From positions 2,913,787 to 2,977,786 of the forward strand of contig SIJG01000001.1 in NCBI GenBank assembly GCA_023374025.1: a stretch of 64,000 nucleotides of DNA, written 5' to 3'. The translations under genes and the position numbers were made by a program. The stretch is from Heterodera schachtii. Lineage: Eukaryota > Nematoda > Chromadorea > Rhabditida > Heteroderidae. Positions 1 through 12,143 of this stretch are shown here, in pieces (positions within the stretch are counted from its first letter, which is position 1; every line of letters begins with the position of its first letter). The notes under the pieces are model-generated. The model saw only the letters and a list, made by a program, of their open reading frames with translations, searched no databases and was not told the origin of the DNA.

Positions 1-308
1 GACAACAATCTTCTGATCAGAGACAACAATCCTCTGATCAGAGACAACAATCTTCTGATCAGAGACAACAATCCTCTGATCAGAGACAACAATCCTCTGA
101 TCAGAGACAACAATCCTCTGATCAGAGACAACAATCTTCTGATCAGAGACAACAATCTTCTGATCAGAGACAACAATCCTCTGATCAGAGACAACAATCC
201 TCTGATCAGAGACAACAATCCTCTGATCAGAGACAACAATCCTCTGATCAGAGACAACAATCCTCTGATCAGAGACAACAATCTTCTGATCAGAGACAAC
301 AATCCTTT
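1..308. repeat. 21-bp minisatellite, about 14.5 copies
   Basis: A 21-bp unit (GACAACAATC, then C or T, then TCTGATCAGA) repeats from the window edge with only a few C/T changes and one decayed last copy near 301-308. Every unit holds a TGATCA palindrome. Because 21 is a multiple of three, the array keeps a reading frame open. The left end lies outside the window, so the copy number is a minimum. Confidence 0.97.
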
Positions 309-377
309 GATGATTCTTCTTTTTGGCCTCCTTTCTTCCATAAAGGCATTTCTTTGGAAGAAGTCAGTGAAAAATGA
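3..377 (+). CDS. Partial open frame of RQQSSDQ heptapeptide repeats
   Basis: In the frame whose codons start at multiples of three, the minisatellite reads as tandem RQQSSDQ, then a unique tail (FDDSSFWPPFF, then HKGISLEEVSEK) and a TGA at 375-377. There is no in-frame ATG, so it would have to continue from outside the window. A donor-like GTCAGT at 363 and an acceptor at 418 (TTATAG) could join it to a short Cys-containing frame at 419-480 and on to the Kazal gene. That link is inference. The opposite strand is also open through the repeat in two frames, so coding here is plausible but unproven. Confidence 0.35.
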   Translation, partial: QQSSDQRQQSSDQRQQSSDQRQQSSDQRQQSSDQRQQSSDQRQQSSDQRQQSSDQRQQSSDQRQQSSDQRQQSSDQRQQSSDQRQQSSDQRQQSSDQRQQSFDDSSFWPPFFHKGISLEEVSEK

Positions 378-869
378 ATGATCAGTGATTAGCGTAACTT
401 TCATTTCTTAATTATAGGACCAAAGGCAACTGAAAGTGCCGAAAACGACGGAATGCGACTTCTGTCGGGAAGAGACGCCTTTTGGCCAAAACGTTTCGTT
501 CTTTTGCGCATTTAATTGGCCCAATTAATTAATTAATTCTTCGCTTAAGGCGTCCCTTTGCGACAACGCAAATTCAACGCACCAAAGTAAATGAATTATG
601 CTATCGAAAAATGATTTTTATTCTAATTGTTAAGGTTTATGTTCATTTGCGAGATGGAATTGCGAGAGAAAAAAGCGCGGGACGGAGGAGAAAATATTTG
701 TGCATTTGGGCGAGTGCCATTTGGTAGGAAATGATGGAACAATTCACTTTTGCCGAGAGTCACTCTCGAAAAAACTCAAAAAATGCCATGGCATTTAGGT
801 GTCGCCGGTCTTCCAACTCAAAGTAAACGGAAAAAAACAATATTTGTACCGTAACCGAATTGGCCACAG

Positions 870-3800
870 GATGAAAAATGTCCCACAAAATGCAGTCGCA
901 AAGTGAAGGCCGTCTGCGACTCCAACGGTCTTTCCCACCCCAATTTATGCGCTTATCAAATGCACAGCTGCCTACAGCGGAAGAATGTTCGTTTAAGCTG
1001 ATCATTCATTCATTGATTGTTTGGTCTTTGATCATTTTAATTAACTTTGATAAGCGATTATCATATTTTTATGCAAATCCCTCTGATCGGCACTTTCCTC
1101 CCAGGGGCGTCCCTTCGGTTGGCTGCTTTCCCTGCGCGAATGTAAGCAGCGAAATGGTACAAAAATTGAGCCAAAGGCAACGGACAAAAAAGGCAACGGC
1201 GGAGAGAAAAATGCCATTGAATGTCCAGTGGAACCGAAATGTGAAGGGATGACGGAAAAGCAGCAGAAGGCGGAGGAGGGCGCGGAGGAGGAGGGGCCAA
1301 TTTGCGACAGCAACGGACGAACGCACAAGTGGCAATTGGGGGGGGGGGGGAAGACAAACAAAAAATAGGGGGGGGGAGACAGGGGGAGAAGCGATTGGCA
1401 TGGATGAAGCAATTCAAAGAATAGGCTGAAATGCCATGCCCATGATCGAATTACTTAATTGACATCGTCATTCATTTGGGTCAAAAAGTATACTTAAAAT
1501 GCAATGGTACCGTATGGAATTGCCGCCACCCTACCGTATTCCCAACAATCAGCTGTTACTTTTTCGTTACAATTCCCCATCACCTATTTGTGAGCTCCCT
1601 CCCTATCCAGGAACATTTGCATGTTTGCGCATGCCCACTGTTTGGCGGCCAAAGATGGCCAATTGTTGCGAATTGTGCCAATCGAACGATGCGAACATTC
1701 GCTGCCGAAAGTGCCAGGGGAAACATTTTCCCGCCGGGGAGACAGTCAAACGACGGACAAAACGGAGGACAAAATGGGGGGCAATAATGGCGAATGCGAA
1801 AGGAAATTGGCATTGTGCAAGCGGAACACGACAGAGCAGCAATTGCATACGGTGGATGATGGCGCACCGTATTGCGGCACCGATTTCATCACTTACCGTA
1901 CCTCTTGCGACTTTCAGGCATTTTCCATTACCGTAATCCTTTTTATTTGCCTTACGCTTCTTTTGTGTTCAGCTGGCACAGTGCAAAAGCGACAACAAAT
2001 TGGGCTTGCTTTTTAAAGGCCCGTGCGAATTGTGCCTGGCAAAAGAGTGCCATCGGTCGGATCGCTTTTCGATCACTGCCGACGACGACGATTCGCATTT
2101 TGTCTGCGACCAAAACGGCGAGACTTTGTCGCGTTGCGAATTTGAAATGTTACGCTGTGTTGTGCAAACAAATTTGGGCTACAACGTCACATTTACACAT
2201 GTGAACCTTTCAAAGTGTGCCAACCAATTTTTCTTCCGTTTTCCAGGAGGGAAAGTGTTGTCCGACGGAGGCGAAATGCCCCCCGGCAAAAATGCCAAGC
2301 AATTCGATGGAGGAAGTATGCGATTCAAATGGACGACGCCATCAGAGTCGGTGCCAATTTGAGGTAGCAAAATGCCGAGCGAAGAAAGTCGAGCGAGAGA
2401 CGAAGCCATTGGAGGAGAGATACTGCCCATCGGAAGAACTTGGAAAGGGCGGAAGAGAAGGAAAATGCGAGGAAGAAGAAAAAACGGAGGGAAGGGGAGG
2501 AGAAGAAAAAAGAGGAGATGGAACAGGAGCACGGGAAGAGGAAGAAGAAAAAGAAAAGGGAGGAGGAAAATGGGAAGAAGAAGAAGAAAAAGAAAAGGGA
2601 GGAGGAAAATGGGAAGAAGAAGAAGGAAAAGAAAAGGGAGGAGGAAAATGGGAAGAAGAAGAAGGAAAAGAAAAGGGAAGAGGAAAAGGAGGAGGAGAAA
2701 GAGGAACAGGAAGAGGAGCAGAAAAGGAGGAGAGAGAGGAGCAGACAAATGAATCAGGCAATTTGAAATTGAGGGAATTTTTGGGATTTGGTTGAAGATG
2801 GCAAAATGTCACCAGAGATTTTGCAAATTTGTTGACTGTTTCTCTTCCTTCAGCGGACCATTTGAGCAAAGTGTCCATCCGATCGGAGATGAACATCAGT
2901 GCAGATCTGCTCAGTGTTGACCATTTGATTTGCAATGCCAAATACGACCCCGTAATTATCTCCCCCATTTCGCTGATTGGCACGACTCTCCCCCCCCCCC
3001 CCCTTTCCCCCCCCCCGGCTAAGGTGTGTGGTTCGGACAAGCGCACTTATCGTAATGCGTGCCACTTGGAGCGTCGCAATGCGACGGGCACTCTGAGCGC
3101 GACTCGTCATCGATGGGCGTCCGCAACTGCGACTGATCCCGCGGGGGAAAGCGACGGGTGGGCCCCGCTGAGAGTGCTTTACCCGGGCGAATGTTGCCCC
3201 GTCGTGGACTGCCCGGCCGAATATGCGCCCGTCTGCGACAGCGAAGGGCGCACTCATTTGGTAATGACCGGCGGGAGGGGGGGGGGGGGGTAATTAGTGA
3301 AACTATTAGCCAATAAAAATGGCAGAATCTGTGCGAGTTCGGCTACCAACGATGTTTGGCGGAGCGAATGCGCGCCCGAAATGTGACCATCGCCTTTTAC
3401 GGGCTTTGCCCCGACTCCCATTGCCCGAGGGGCCCATGCCCCGGCATTTTTGAGCCGATATGTGCGACAAACGGTGCCAAAAAGTGCACTAAGAAATCAT
3501 CAGAAAGAAACACTTTTTGTCGCAGGAAAAACGTATCAGAGCCTATGCGAATTGGACAAAACGATTTGTGTGTTGAAAAGCGGCGGAGAGACAGCGCGGA
3601 AAAACGGCGGGGAAATGGCCGATTCAGTCCCCAGCGGGGGCTCACTTGGCCTGGATTATATCGGTGAGAGACGGCATTTGATCAGCAGGGGAGAAAAGGA
3701 CAGATGAGGAGAATTAGAGAAAAACAGAGTATGAGAGAGAGAGACAGAGAGAGAGAGAGGAGAGGGCGGGGGAGAGAGAGAGAGGGAGAAAAGCGAATGA

Positions 3801-4122
3801 GAGAAACCAGAGAATGGCCAGAGAGAGTACGCTAGAGCTATATTCTCAGAATTTGCTCATCTTCTCCGTTCAGTCGGCTTTTTAAGTCATTCAATTTCCG
3901 ATTGGTCATTCATTGCCAGGCGAATGTTGCGAGTCTTCGGTGGACTGTTCGGATTTGTCCGCTGCTGCGCTTCACTTTCGGCCGATGTGCGACAGCCGCG
4001 GCACCACTCACTCCGACGCGTGCGCCTTCCGAAGGGCGAAGTGCCGGGCGAAACGGCGCAGAGAGCCGTTGGAACTCCGAATAATCAGAAGAGGAAAATG
4101 CGAAAGGAGGCGACGAAAATGA
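870..4122 (+). CDS. Multi-Kazal (agrin/follistatin-like) secreted protein
   Basis: At least eight Kazal-like modules lie in tandem, each recognised by VCDSxG or VCGSD followed by a C-x6-C pair. They are CDSNGLSHPNLCAYQMHSC (about 909-974), CDSNGRTH (about 1303), CGTDFITYRTSC (about 1874, continuing at 1973), CDQNGETLSRCEFEMLRC (about 2105), CDSNGRRHQSRCQFEVAKC (about 2320), CGSDKRTYRNAC (3024 on), CDSEGRTHLNLC (about 3234, continued after an intron), CATNGKTYQSLC (split by an intron at about 3473-3524) and CDSRGTTHSDACAFRRAKC (about 3988). The stop is TGA 4120-4122. Kazal modules are serine-protease-inhibitor-type folds, also found in agrin and follistatin. Many loops are degenerate, so inhibition is not certain. 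One intron (1918-1972) appears to be GC-AG. A Glu-rich repeat lies between modules 5 and 6. The first exon and signal peptide were not identified, and junctions before 1860 are approximate. Confidence 0.75.
2545..2690 (+). repeat. 39-bp purine-rich repeat (GGGKWEEEE units)
   Basis: About 3.5 copies of a 39-bp unit rich in GAAGAA and GGAGGA. In the frame of the preceding Kazal module it encodes a 13-residue unit around GGGKWEEEEEKEK. The frame stays open to TGA 2793-2795. Whether this is a linker exon of the Kazal protein or lies in an intron is not settled, because no clear donor is visible. Confidence 0.8.
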
Positions 4123-5384
4123 AATAGAGAAACAATGCGAGGTGGTTTTAAAATGTCAACGAATATTTTTGCATTTTGTGACAAAACGAAATTAATAAAA
4201 GCGAAATTGGAAAAAAAACAGCGGAAAATATGGCAGCAAATGGACTCATTAACAATCATTAGCGATTCATTAGCTCCTCCATTAAATGGACTCTTTTGAC
4301 ATTCGTGACAAATGCCACTCATCGCATCGCCAAATTGCGAAATGCGCGACGGATGGCACAATCAGCAGCAAATGGTCACTGTTACCGCACATTCCCATCG
4401 CTGTTCCGGCGCTGTTTTTGTTGTCCGTCCATCGCTTCTTTTAAAATGCCATGGCAACGCCCAATTTTGGAGGGGGGGGGGGGGGAAATGGACGGACAAA
4501 TGGCCAAATGAATGGATGGGATGATGCCATTTTGAACATAACGAAAATGGACAAATGACCGTCGTCCAATCGGCACAATCCATTCAATAAAAAACCCTTT
4601 TTCTGAACGGATTTGAATTTTTCTGTTTTTTTTTTTTACTAAAAAAATGCATTTAAAAATATAAATCAGAACAGAAATAGGCTCCCGATAACTTTTCCTA
4701 TACTGATCAGCTTCTTCTGGCTCGATTCAAAAGCGATACTTTCCTCTCTCTGTGCCTTCGGCACGGCTTTTAATTCGTTGGCATTGCCCTTTCTCTGTCA
4801 ATTTCCCCCCTTTTTTTCTGACTCATATAATGATGCTTTCTGTTCACTTTATTGTTTTGTTTTTCTTTTAAAAATTACTCTTTTGGCAATTAATGCCGTT
4901 AAAAGAATTCTCTTTTTAACGTCATTTAATCCGTCATCCACCGTTTTATTTAGTGCTTTTCTTCGCTTTGCTTTTGGCATGGCGATCCGTCCCCTCCCCG
5001 TTAACCCGCGCCCTTTTCGAGAGTGCCATTCGGGAATGAGTGCGCCTAATTGACGCCTAATCCGAGATGCCGCCGTCCTGCCAAAAGTTCGTCTGCTGCT
5101 GTCCGTTTCGGCCTTGTCCTAATTGAGTGCTGTGCCACCTGCTCGTGCCGTGTCTCTCCGTCCCTCCGTCGTTTTGCTGTTAATCTCTCCCGCCCCCATT
5201 ACCCCCAATCGCTTTGCTCCCCCTCTTCGTCCTGCCTCCGTCCCCGTCCTCCTCCGCCGCCTCTTCCGTGCCCATTCCATTCCATGCCGTCGTCAACGTC
5301 CTCCTGCTGCTGCTGCTGCTGCTGCTCTTCCGTCTCCTCCTCCTCTTCTCCTCTTTCGTCGTTCCATTTTGCGTCATTTGCCAA
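4123..5384. other. Intergenic, no gene supported
   Basis: Holds a G run (about 4475-4485), a T run (about 4626) and AT-rich sequence with AATAAA-like signals after the Kazal gene. From 5100 it is C/T-rich and includes a CTG run (about 5302-5325). Open frames in this C/T stretch start only at non-ATG codons and are compositional. Confidence 0.7.
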
Positions 5385-8104
5385 ATGTTTCTCCGTTTCC
5401 CTTCTCCTCCCCCCGTCCCTTCGCCTTTTCGCCCCACTTTTTGGCTTTTGCTCCCCCTGCTCAATTTGTTCGTCCCCTCTTCGGCAATTTCCTCCCCTTC
5501 GGCCCATAATTTGCACTTCCAATTGGACAGTCCCCAGCCGTGCCCCCAAAATCCCATCCATCTGAAGGCCAACAGATACCCGCAGTTCGTTTATTCGCCA
5601 TACGACGAGAACAAAATGTACCCGCCGGACACGGACTGTCAGTTTTTAATTGAGGTAATATTCAGAGGGGGCGGGAAATTTGAGGAAAATGGGCGAAAAT
5701 TGAAAAAAATTTTACGGGGGGCGGAAGAATTGGGGGATAAAAATTTAAAAATGGCATTGAAATTGAGGGGGCGCGGGAATAAGGCAATTAAATGAACACT
5801 CTTGGAACAGGCGACCAGTAAATTGCACAGAATTCACCTCACTGTGGTGGAGAGCGAGTTGGAAGAGGCGCTTTTTACCGAATGCGACGATTATGTGAGC
5901 ATCCGGGACAGAGAAGGTCAGTGGAAGTGATCAGAAGTGATCAGAGGGGAAATAGGGGAAGGAAATTGATCAGAGAGCGAGTGATCAGGGAAAGCGAGTG
6001 GGAAAAGTGATCAGAGAAAGGGAGGGTGGCGTGGAGGGAGTGATTGCGAGCTGCAGCATCTGACACTTTGCCCTTTAGGGAACGAGACAAATTCGAAGGA
6101 AGTGGCCCGGTGGTGCGGCCAAGGTGGGAAGAGAGAAAAAACTCACCAATTCTAAGAGATTGGGGAAACATTCGAAAGAATTCGAAAGAATTCGAATTTT
6201 AGTTGAAATTAATGAAAAAGAGTTGAATTTGAAAAGGCACAATCAATCATTGTGTTTAATTGCCTTTGCGTTCAGATTTCCCCGCCGCCATCACCAGTTC
6301 CGCCGACTCTCTTCTCGTCCATTTTCACTCCGATTCGGTCATTCAAAAGCGCGGCTTTAACATTTCAGTGATTGAATTTGGTAATTCTGTTAGCTGTTAA
6401 TTGTTTTTTTTTTTTTGCTTTATCTTTTCAAATGCCTTTTTCAGAATTGCCCGGCTGTCCCCCCGAATGGCATTCCGAGTCCCTTTCCTCCCCTTTTTGG
6501 TCAGTTTCAGCTTTTGTTTGCTCTCCATTCTCACAAATCAAAGACCATTTATCATTTTTATTATTTTCTTCTTTTGATCACACAAATCACTTTTTGATCC
6601 GTTCATTTTTTGCCTTTTTCTATCGCTCTGATTAATTATTTTCTCTGTTTCCATTCCTTTCGCTTTTTCTGATCATTTTCCCTCCATTTGTCCGCCGATT
6701 TGTCTTCTCAAAATTTGTTTTTTCCGTTCAGCTACAAACAGTTCGTTCTTCCGCACATTTTGCCGTGGTTCGATGCCCAAAAAGAGTGCAGTTTCGAAAG
6801 GGCCAATTTGGCCACTTTCCAATCCGAAAGGGAATACGCTTACATCGCTGGTGGGCAGCACAACTTTGAAATTTGCACCTTTTTGTCCGTTCTAAGAGAC
6901 TTTCTCCCAAACGCATTCCTTCCCATGGATTGGTTACACCGACGCCAACGTCGAGGGAATATTCGAAACGGTGGTCGACCGAAATGCGCCGTTGTGGCCA
7001 GAAAAGTGCCAAAACCGAAAAACGATGGGCCAAAGAATCATTTGACTCGTTTTCCCGTCAGTTTTCCGCTAAAGCACGAAACGGAGGCGAAAGACTGCGT
7101 GTTTTTGGACTGGAACAAGCGCGAACAGCAGGTGGCCTACGAGGCGGACGATTGCCGCAATCGGAGGCCATTTTTATGCAAAAAGAGAAAGGGTGAGCAA
7201 AGGGAAAGGGATGAAAGACCAATGGAAGGGATAATTGGGACTGATCAGGGAGAGTGATCAATGGAAGGACTGACTGATCAGATTGAGGACTGATCAGGGA
7301 GAGTGATCAATCAAAGGACTGACTGATCAGATTGAGGACTGATCAGGGGGAGTGATCAATGGAAGGACTGCTGATCAGATTGAGGACTGATCAGGGAGAG
7401 AAATGATCAACGGAGGACTGATCAGTGGGGGTTGATGATCATTTTCAGTACAACAGAACTGATTAGAATGATCGGCACTTTCAGATGGCTCCGAAGTGCC
7501 TGCGGTTCTTCCATCGGGAATGATTCGTCGCGGCTTTCGCGACTTTTCCATCGACTACACCATTCTGATCATTATTGTGATCGCCCTTCTCTTTCTGCTC
7601 GTCGTCACGTGCGTCGTTTACCAAAAATTCAAAGACCGCAACAATCGCGTGGTAAACGTGGACATGAACCAACGGTTGGTGCATCAGCAGCAACAACAAC
7701 AGCAGAAGGATAGCGATCGAGGAGTTGGAGGAGGGCGAAATTTAATGGGAGGAAAGGTAAAAAAAAAGGGGGGAGGGAGAAAATTGGGGCATAATGCCAT
7801 TGAAATAAAAGCAATTAGCCAGCAAGGGGAAGCTAAACGGGGCGAAACCATCTTGGACATTGGTTATTTGGCTAATTAATTACGACAGACTCCGCCCACG
7901 AGAGTGACGTCATCCGCCGCGCACAAAGGGACGGTGGCCACTGCGGCATTGGCCAAAGAGAGGGCATTGGCATACGCGCGGAACGCGGCGAACGCACAGC
8001 CACCGCCGTTGGAGTCGCAGGAAAGCGCACTTTCATTCCCAATGCAACAGCTGCAAATGGCAGCGATGGAACTGAACGTAAATGCGGAACAAAAACAAAA
8101 ATAG
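5385..8104 (+). CDS. CUB plus C-type lectin type I membrane protein
   Basis: Ten exons fit with consistent phase: 5385-5654, 5811-5916, 6079-6123, 6276-6380, 6445-6499, 6732-6850, 6897-7005, 7062-7192, 7485-7756 and 7889-8104 (475 residues). ATG 5385 precedes a hydrophobic leader (FWLLLPLLNLFV). Next comes a CUB domain (CPQNPIHLK to FNISVIEF, with CDDYVSIRD and RWCGQ), then a C-type lectin fold (GCPPEW, FCYKQF, WFDAQKECSFERANLATFQS, PWIGYTD, DCVFLDWN, DDCRNRRPFLCK). After that come one membrane span (YTILIIIVIALLFLLVVTCV) and a cytoplasmic tail with a Gln run. No EPN or QPD sugar-binding motif is visible. The order CUB-CTLD-TM points to a surface receptor or adhesion protein; the ligand is unknown. 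Exon 10 contains a good donor at 8078, so a longer tail (see 8222-9424) is possible. An AATAAA lies at about 8207. Confidence 0.85.
7240..7432 (+). repeat. About 50-bp intronic minisatellite with TGATCA
   Basis: Imperfect units of about 50 bp (GGGAGAGTGATCAATGGAAG, then GACTGACTGATCAGATTGAG, then GACTGATCA) fill the intron between the lectin exon and the transmembrane exon (intron 7193-7484). Each unit has two or three TGATCA sites. Confidence 0.85.
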
Positions 8105-8221
8105 GGGAAAAAAGCCAAAAATGGGAAAAAGAGCGACGGATGGCACCGAAAAAAGTGTCAAATTTTTATTACTTTGGTCACATTTATGCTAAATTTATAT
8201 CAGCAGAAAATAAATTAAAAG

Positions 8222-9424
8222 GCAAACGAAAACATTCAATGGCAAAAGGAACCGACTGACAGTCGCCAATGGCACGCGCCGAACGAAGAACAGCCGACGG
8301 AAGCGAACAAAAGGCAGTCACCACGCATTCGACTGAGTCCGAATCAGCCGCAAGAGGGTGAGGAGGAGGAAGAAGAAGAGGGGAAGAGAGACAATGGAGA
8401 TGAGGAGGGGGAAGAGGGGCAAGAGAGACGCAATTTGGGATACGAGCCCGACTCGGAAGAGGAGGAGGAAGAGGAGACGGAAGCGGACCAGGAGCAGGGG
8501 CAGGACGAGAAGCAGCGGATGGCGAGGAGGAGCATGGCGGACATTGAAGCGGCACTGGGCAACGGAACGGACGAAGAAATTGGAAGGCATTGGGACGGAA
8601 AGGAGCATCAAGTGATTGGAAGGAAGAGGGGAAAAGAGGAGGGTACCAAGGGGGAGGGGACGAGGGATGGGGGGAGGGAAGTTAAAGTTTGACACATTGT
8701 AATGGAACGAGTTAAGAATGTCGAAAACGAAAACGAAGGCGCAGAGCGCGAGTCGTTGTCCGAATCATTGGGCGAATTCCGAAGGAATGGCGCCGGAAGA
8801 ATGGAAGTGCCAATCCGTCCGGAAATCACAATAATACGACAAAAGAAGGAGAGAAAAGAGGCGAAGGAGGAGGACAAAAAGGGGACGGAAGAGATGGAAA
8901 GGTTGAAAAAGAGTTGGGAAAAAGAAGAGAGTCAACAGAGAGAAAAAGAAGGAAGAGAGAAGGGGCGAGAGGGAGAAGAGGAAGAGGAGGAGAGAAAAAG
9001 GCGACTGGGAAGAGAGAAAAAGAACACAATGAGTGAGCAGGGACGCCAGAAGACGAACGGAAGCCGAAGAATGAATACGCCGGAGGAGGAGGACGAGGAG
9101 GAGCAGCAAATGACGACCATGGCACCGCTTGAAGGGAGCTCATCGGTGAGAGAGAGGGAAAACATTTCGCAGCTGAGGGGAGGGGGGAGAGAGTGCCAAG
9201 CTGAAAGTGCCGAAAACGAATTCTCACAGATGGCCGAAAGGAAAATGCCAACGCGCGAGGGCACTCTCTTCTCAACCGGTCAACAGACAGTCGGCAGCCA
9301 TTTGAGCACTTCGACGCGCATTCGCACGCGACGAAAGTCTTTTGAGAAGCCGCCACCGGTGGGACCATTGGACAATGTGTCGGCAATTTCACTGGACGAA
9401 TTTTGGCAGAAAGACGAGGCATAA
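8222..9424 (+). CDS. Charged, low-complexity frame; possible long tail of the lectin gene
   Basis: Two open blocks share one phase: 8222-8680 and 8717-9424, joined by a 36-bp GTTAAA...TTAAG interval. They encode Glu/Arg/Lys-rich sequence with a less repetitive end (RIRTRRKSFEKPPPVGPLDN, then AISLDEFWQKDEA) and a TAA at 9422-9424. An alternative exon of the upstream lectin gene ending at donor 8078 would splice in phase to 8222, but that acceptor (AATTAAAAG) is poor. It could equally be a separate gene, with ATG 8702 starting a 240-residue frame. Strong purine strand bias means part of the openness is compositional. No known domain is recognised. Confidence 0.45.
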
Positions 9425-10695
9425 ATGGAAAAGAAAAACCAATGGGAAGAAAAGGGAAACGGTAGGGAAAAGCATCCCTCCGATGGGAGGAAAAGCCGCG
9501 CCGACTGCGCCTATTCCCTCCCCGTTTAGGCTAATGCTTAAATAGATAGAGAAAAGCATAAATAGGCATTTTAAAATTGGAATTGTCCCTCTGCCATTTT
9601 TAATTTTAAAAGGAAGTCACTAAATAAGCAATTAATTGGAGGCACAGCAATATTTTAAATTAGCAATAACAATAAAAAATAAAAACCCTTTGTTTAAGTC
9701 CAACATTTGCACCAATTGCCATTCAAATGGCATTTTTTGAGATCGAATTTCAGTTTCATTTGCATTTGCCAAGTGTTGGTCATTCATTCATTCGTTTCCC
9801 TGTGAATTTTCCGTCCGTTTTTTCGTTCTTTCATTCCCCCCATTCATTTGTTTTTTTTCGTGGGAGATGAATTTGCAACTTTTCCTTCATATTCTTCGCT
9901 TTTCGATTGTTTATTTTGAATATTTGAAAAAGCGATGACTCATCCAATGCTTTTTTTCCATGCGCAAATTTATTTTTAGCAAATGCCCAACCAAAAGCAT
10001 AAAAAACCTGCCGATCAGTTTTAGCTTCTGATCGGGAAGCATCGCAAATGGAAAACGACAGAAGAGAAGAGCGGCGGTATAACAACTATCTTTTTCACTC
10101 AATCGCTGATCAGCAGTTGATTTTGCGATAAGCGCCCCCGGGAAAAGCGATGAAAGGGAAAAGGGGAGGGGAAACGAGGGGGAGGGGGGGGGGGGGGAGG
10201 GGTCATCCAACCCAATTTATAACAGAGGGGGGGGGGGGAGTTGATCCCAACTTCGATCATTTCTTTCTTCGTCCCCTCCCTTTTCTCTTTTCTCGTCCTT
10301 TTCCCTTTTTCTCCTCCGCTTCTTCTTCTTCTTCCTTTTCCTTTTCTTCTGCTTATTCCCTTTTCTGTTCTTTCTTCACCCAATTTTCTTCGGATGAACG
10401 AACGAACGAATGAATTCGCCCATCAATCAGTGAAAAGCGAGCGAAGAACAAACCCAAAACTCCGTCCGCCGATCCATCGCCGATGGAAAACATTTATTAA
10501 TCCATTCCGATCAGAAGGAATAAACGCCGAGAGGGAGGACGGATTTATGGGAACCAAAAGCAAAATTCCCAATTTGATTTCATTTTTTGAATTAATTATT
10601 AATTAATTCGGGGATTGAATGGTCAGTTCTTTTTTTATTTTGAATTCGAATTTTAAATAATTTTTCAAAATTCAGCAGAATTTTCTGAGTTTATA
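9425..10695. other. Intergenic, no gene supported
   Basis: AT-rich 3' region after 9424 with AATAAA signals (about 9670). It also holds paired G runs (about 10183-10197 and 10228-10240) and a T/C-rich stretch (10255-10390). Open frames on either strand here follow composition only. Confidence 0.65.
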
Positions 10696-11837
10696 ATGCA
10701 AATGGAACTTCTTATACTTTTTTACCTCCTGAAAATGTTTTTTCTCTGTCCGACATTTTTGGCATTTGACAACGAAATAAAAGCGTATGAAAAGGGCGAA
10801 ATGAACGAATTACAACGATGGTCGACGGAGGAAGAAGAAGAAATGTGGCAAAGTGGGGAAGAGAATGGCGAAATGCCAAAAACGAAAAGCCGATCAGTGG
10901 CACCGATTCAGTCCCTTTGGGAGGACGGACCGATCAGTCCGATTGATCAGCGGACGATCAATGAATTGCAAAGGGACGACGGCCGCGGGACAATGGTCGA
11001 CGTGGACATTGTGAAGGGGCGGAAGGGTCTTTGGATGAGACCGAACGTCGTGAATTTGGTGGACGAAATCAGAGACGACGGCGAAGGGATGGCCACCCCT
11101 TTGGCAACGCTTTCGCCTGCCCTTTCGCTGGTGCCGAAGCGACGGCGACGAATTGGCACAACGGACGGAAGGCAAACGAAGAAAAAGCCGATCAGAAAAG
11201 AAGAAAGTGAGTGTGATCAGTGATCACAGTTTATGATTGATCATTAGCAAATGCTTTTGTTTCAGAAATGGCCAAATTATCAGAACCAAAGGAAATGCCA
11301 AAAAACGATGGCATTGGCCTAAATGTGCAATCGGATTTTGTGGAAAAAAGCGGGGGCGAAGAAGCAAAGATAACGAACACAGAAGGAGAAGGAGAGAGGA
11401 CGACGGAGAAAAAGGAAAAGAAGAAAGAGGAGGAAAAGGAAAAGGAGGAAAAAGAAAAAGAGAAAAACGAAACAAGAGGAAAGGGAAAAGAGGAAAAGGA
11501 AAAAACAAAGGAAAGAGAGGAAAAGGAACGAGAAGGAAAGGGAAAGGAGAATGAAAAAGAGGAGGAAAAAGATTGGACGATGAAGCAGGGCAAAAGCAAT
11601 AGCAAAAGCCAAAGTCAAAGCCAAAACAGCACTCAAACAGAAACAGTGAAAAGAGACTTTTGGGCCAATGCGCTGAGAACGCTGCTGATTGAATTCAGAA
11701 GGATGCACCCGGAACTGATCAGAGGAGGAAAAGCTAAGAGAAGGACGACGGAACAGAGCAGCAACAGAACAAAAAGCAAAACAAACGAAGAAATGGCGAG
11801 GGAAAGCCCCGGGGGCAGAGGGGAGCCCAATCAGTGA
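10696..11837 (+). CDS. Secreted, highly charged protein of unknown function
   Basis: Two exons, 10696-11206 and 11266-11837, join in phase 1 across a 59-bp intron (GTGAGT...TTTCAG) and give 360 residues. The N-terminus is a clear signal peptide (MQMELLILFYLLKMFFLCPT, then FLAFD). The first half is acidic with a conserved-looking core (NELQRDDGRGTMVDVDIVKG, then PNVVNLVDEI). It is followed by basic clusters (PKRRRR, KKKPIRKE), a long Glu/Lys coiled-coil-like stretch, an SKSQSQSQ run and a hydrophobic patch (DFWANALRTLLIEFRRM). Dibasic sites could be processed. No family is recognised. Being secreted and orphan, it could be a matrix protein or, in a parasite, an effector; that is inference only. 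Confidence 0.75.
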
Positions 11838-12143
11838 TTGATCAGAAAACACACTTTGTAATTAATTAATTAATCAATTAATGAATAAACAAAAAAATGA
11901 AGCAAAAGAAAGGAGGGCGAATTGAAGAAGAATTTGGGACGCAAAGGGACGCCGACTGATATCAAATGATAAGGCAATTAGTGGGAGGAAGATGATAAGG
12001 GGGGGGGGGGGGGAATCAGACGGAAAAGGGAGGGATCGTCGACAAAACGCACCATTAGCCGAAAAAAGAAAAAGCAGATTTCTGCTGCTGTTGCTGCTAC
12101 TGCTGCTGCTGATCTGATCACTTCTTAACCGCCGCCTTTGGCA
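11838..12143. other. Intergenic, short G run
   Basis: AT-rich spacer with a G run (about 12000-12013) and a CTG-type run (about 12080-12110). Nothing gene-like was seen. Confidence 0.6.

Noticed and set aside
5214..5384. Extension of the CUB/lectin protein upstream through a poly-Leu frame
   Set aside because: The frame begins at TTG, not ATG, and the Leu run comes from a CTG repeat; ATG 5385 gives a normal leader.
8358..8615. Arg/Lys-rich frame overlapping the charged block
   Set aside because: A shifted frame of the same purine-rich DNA; the alternate frame is longer and joins in phase on both sides.
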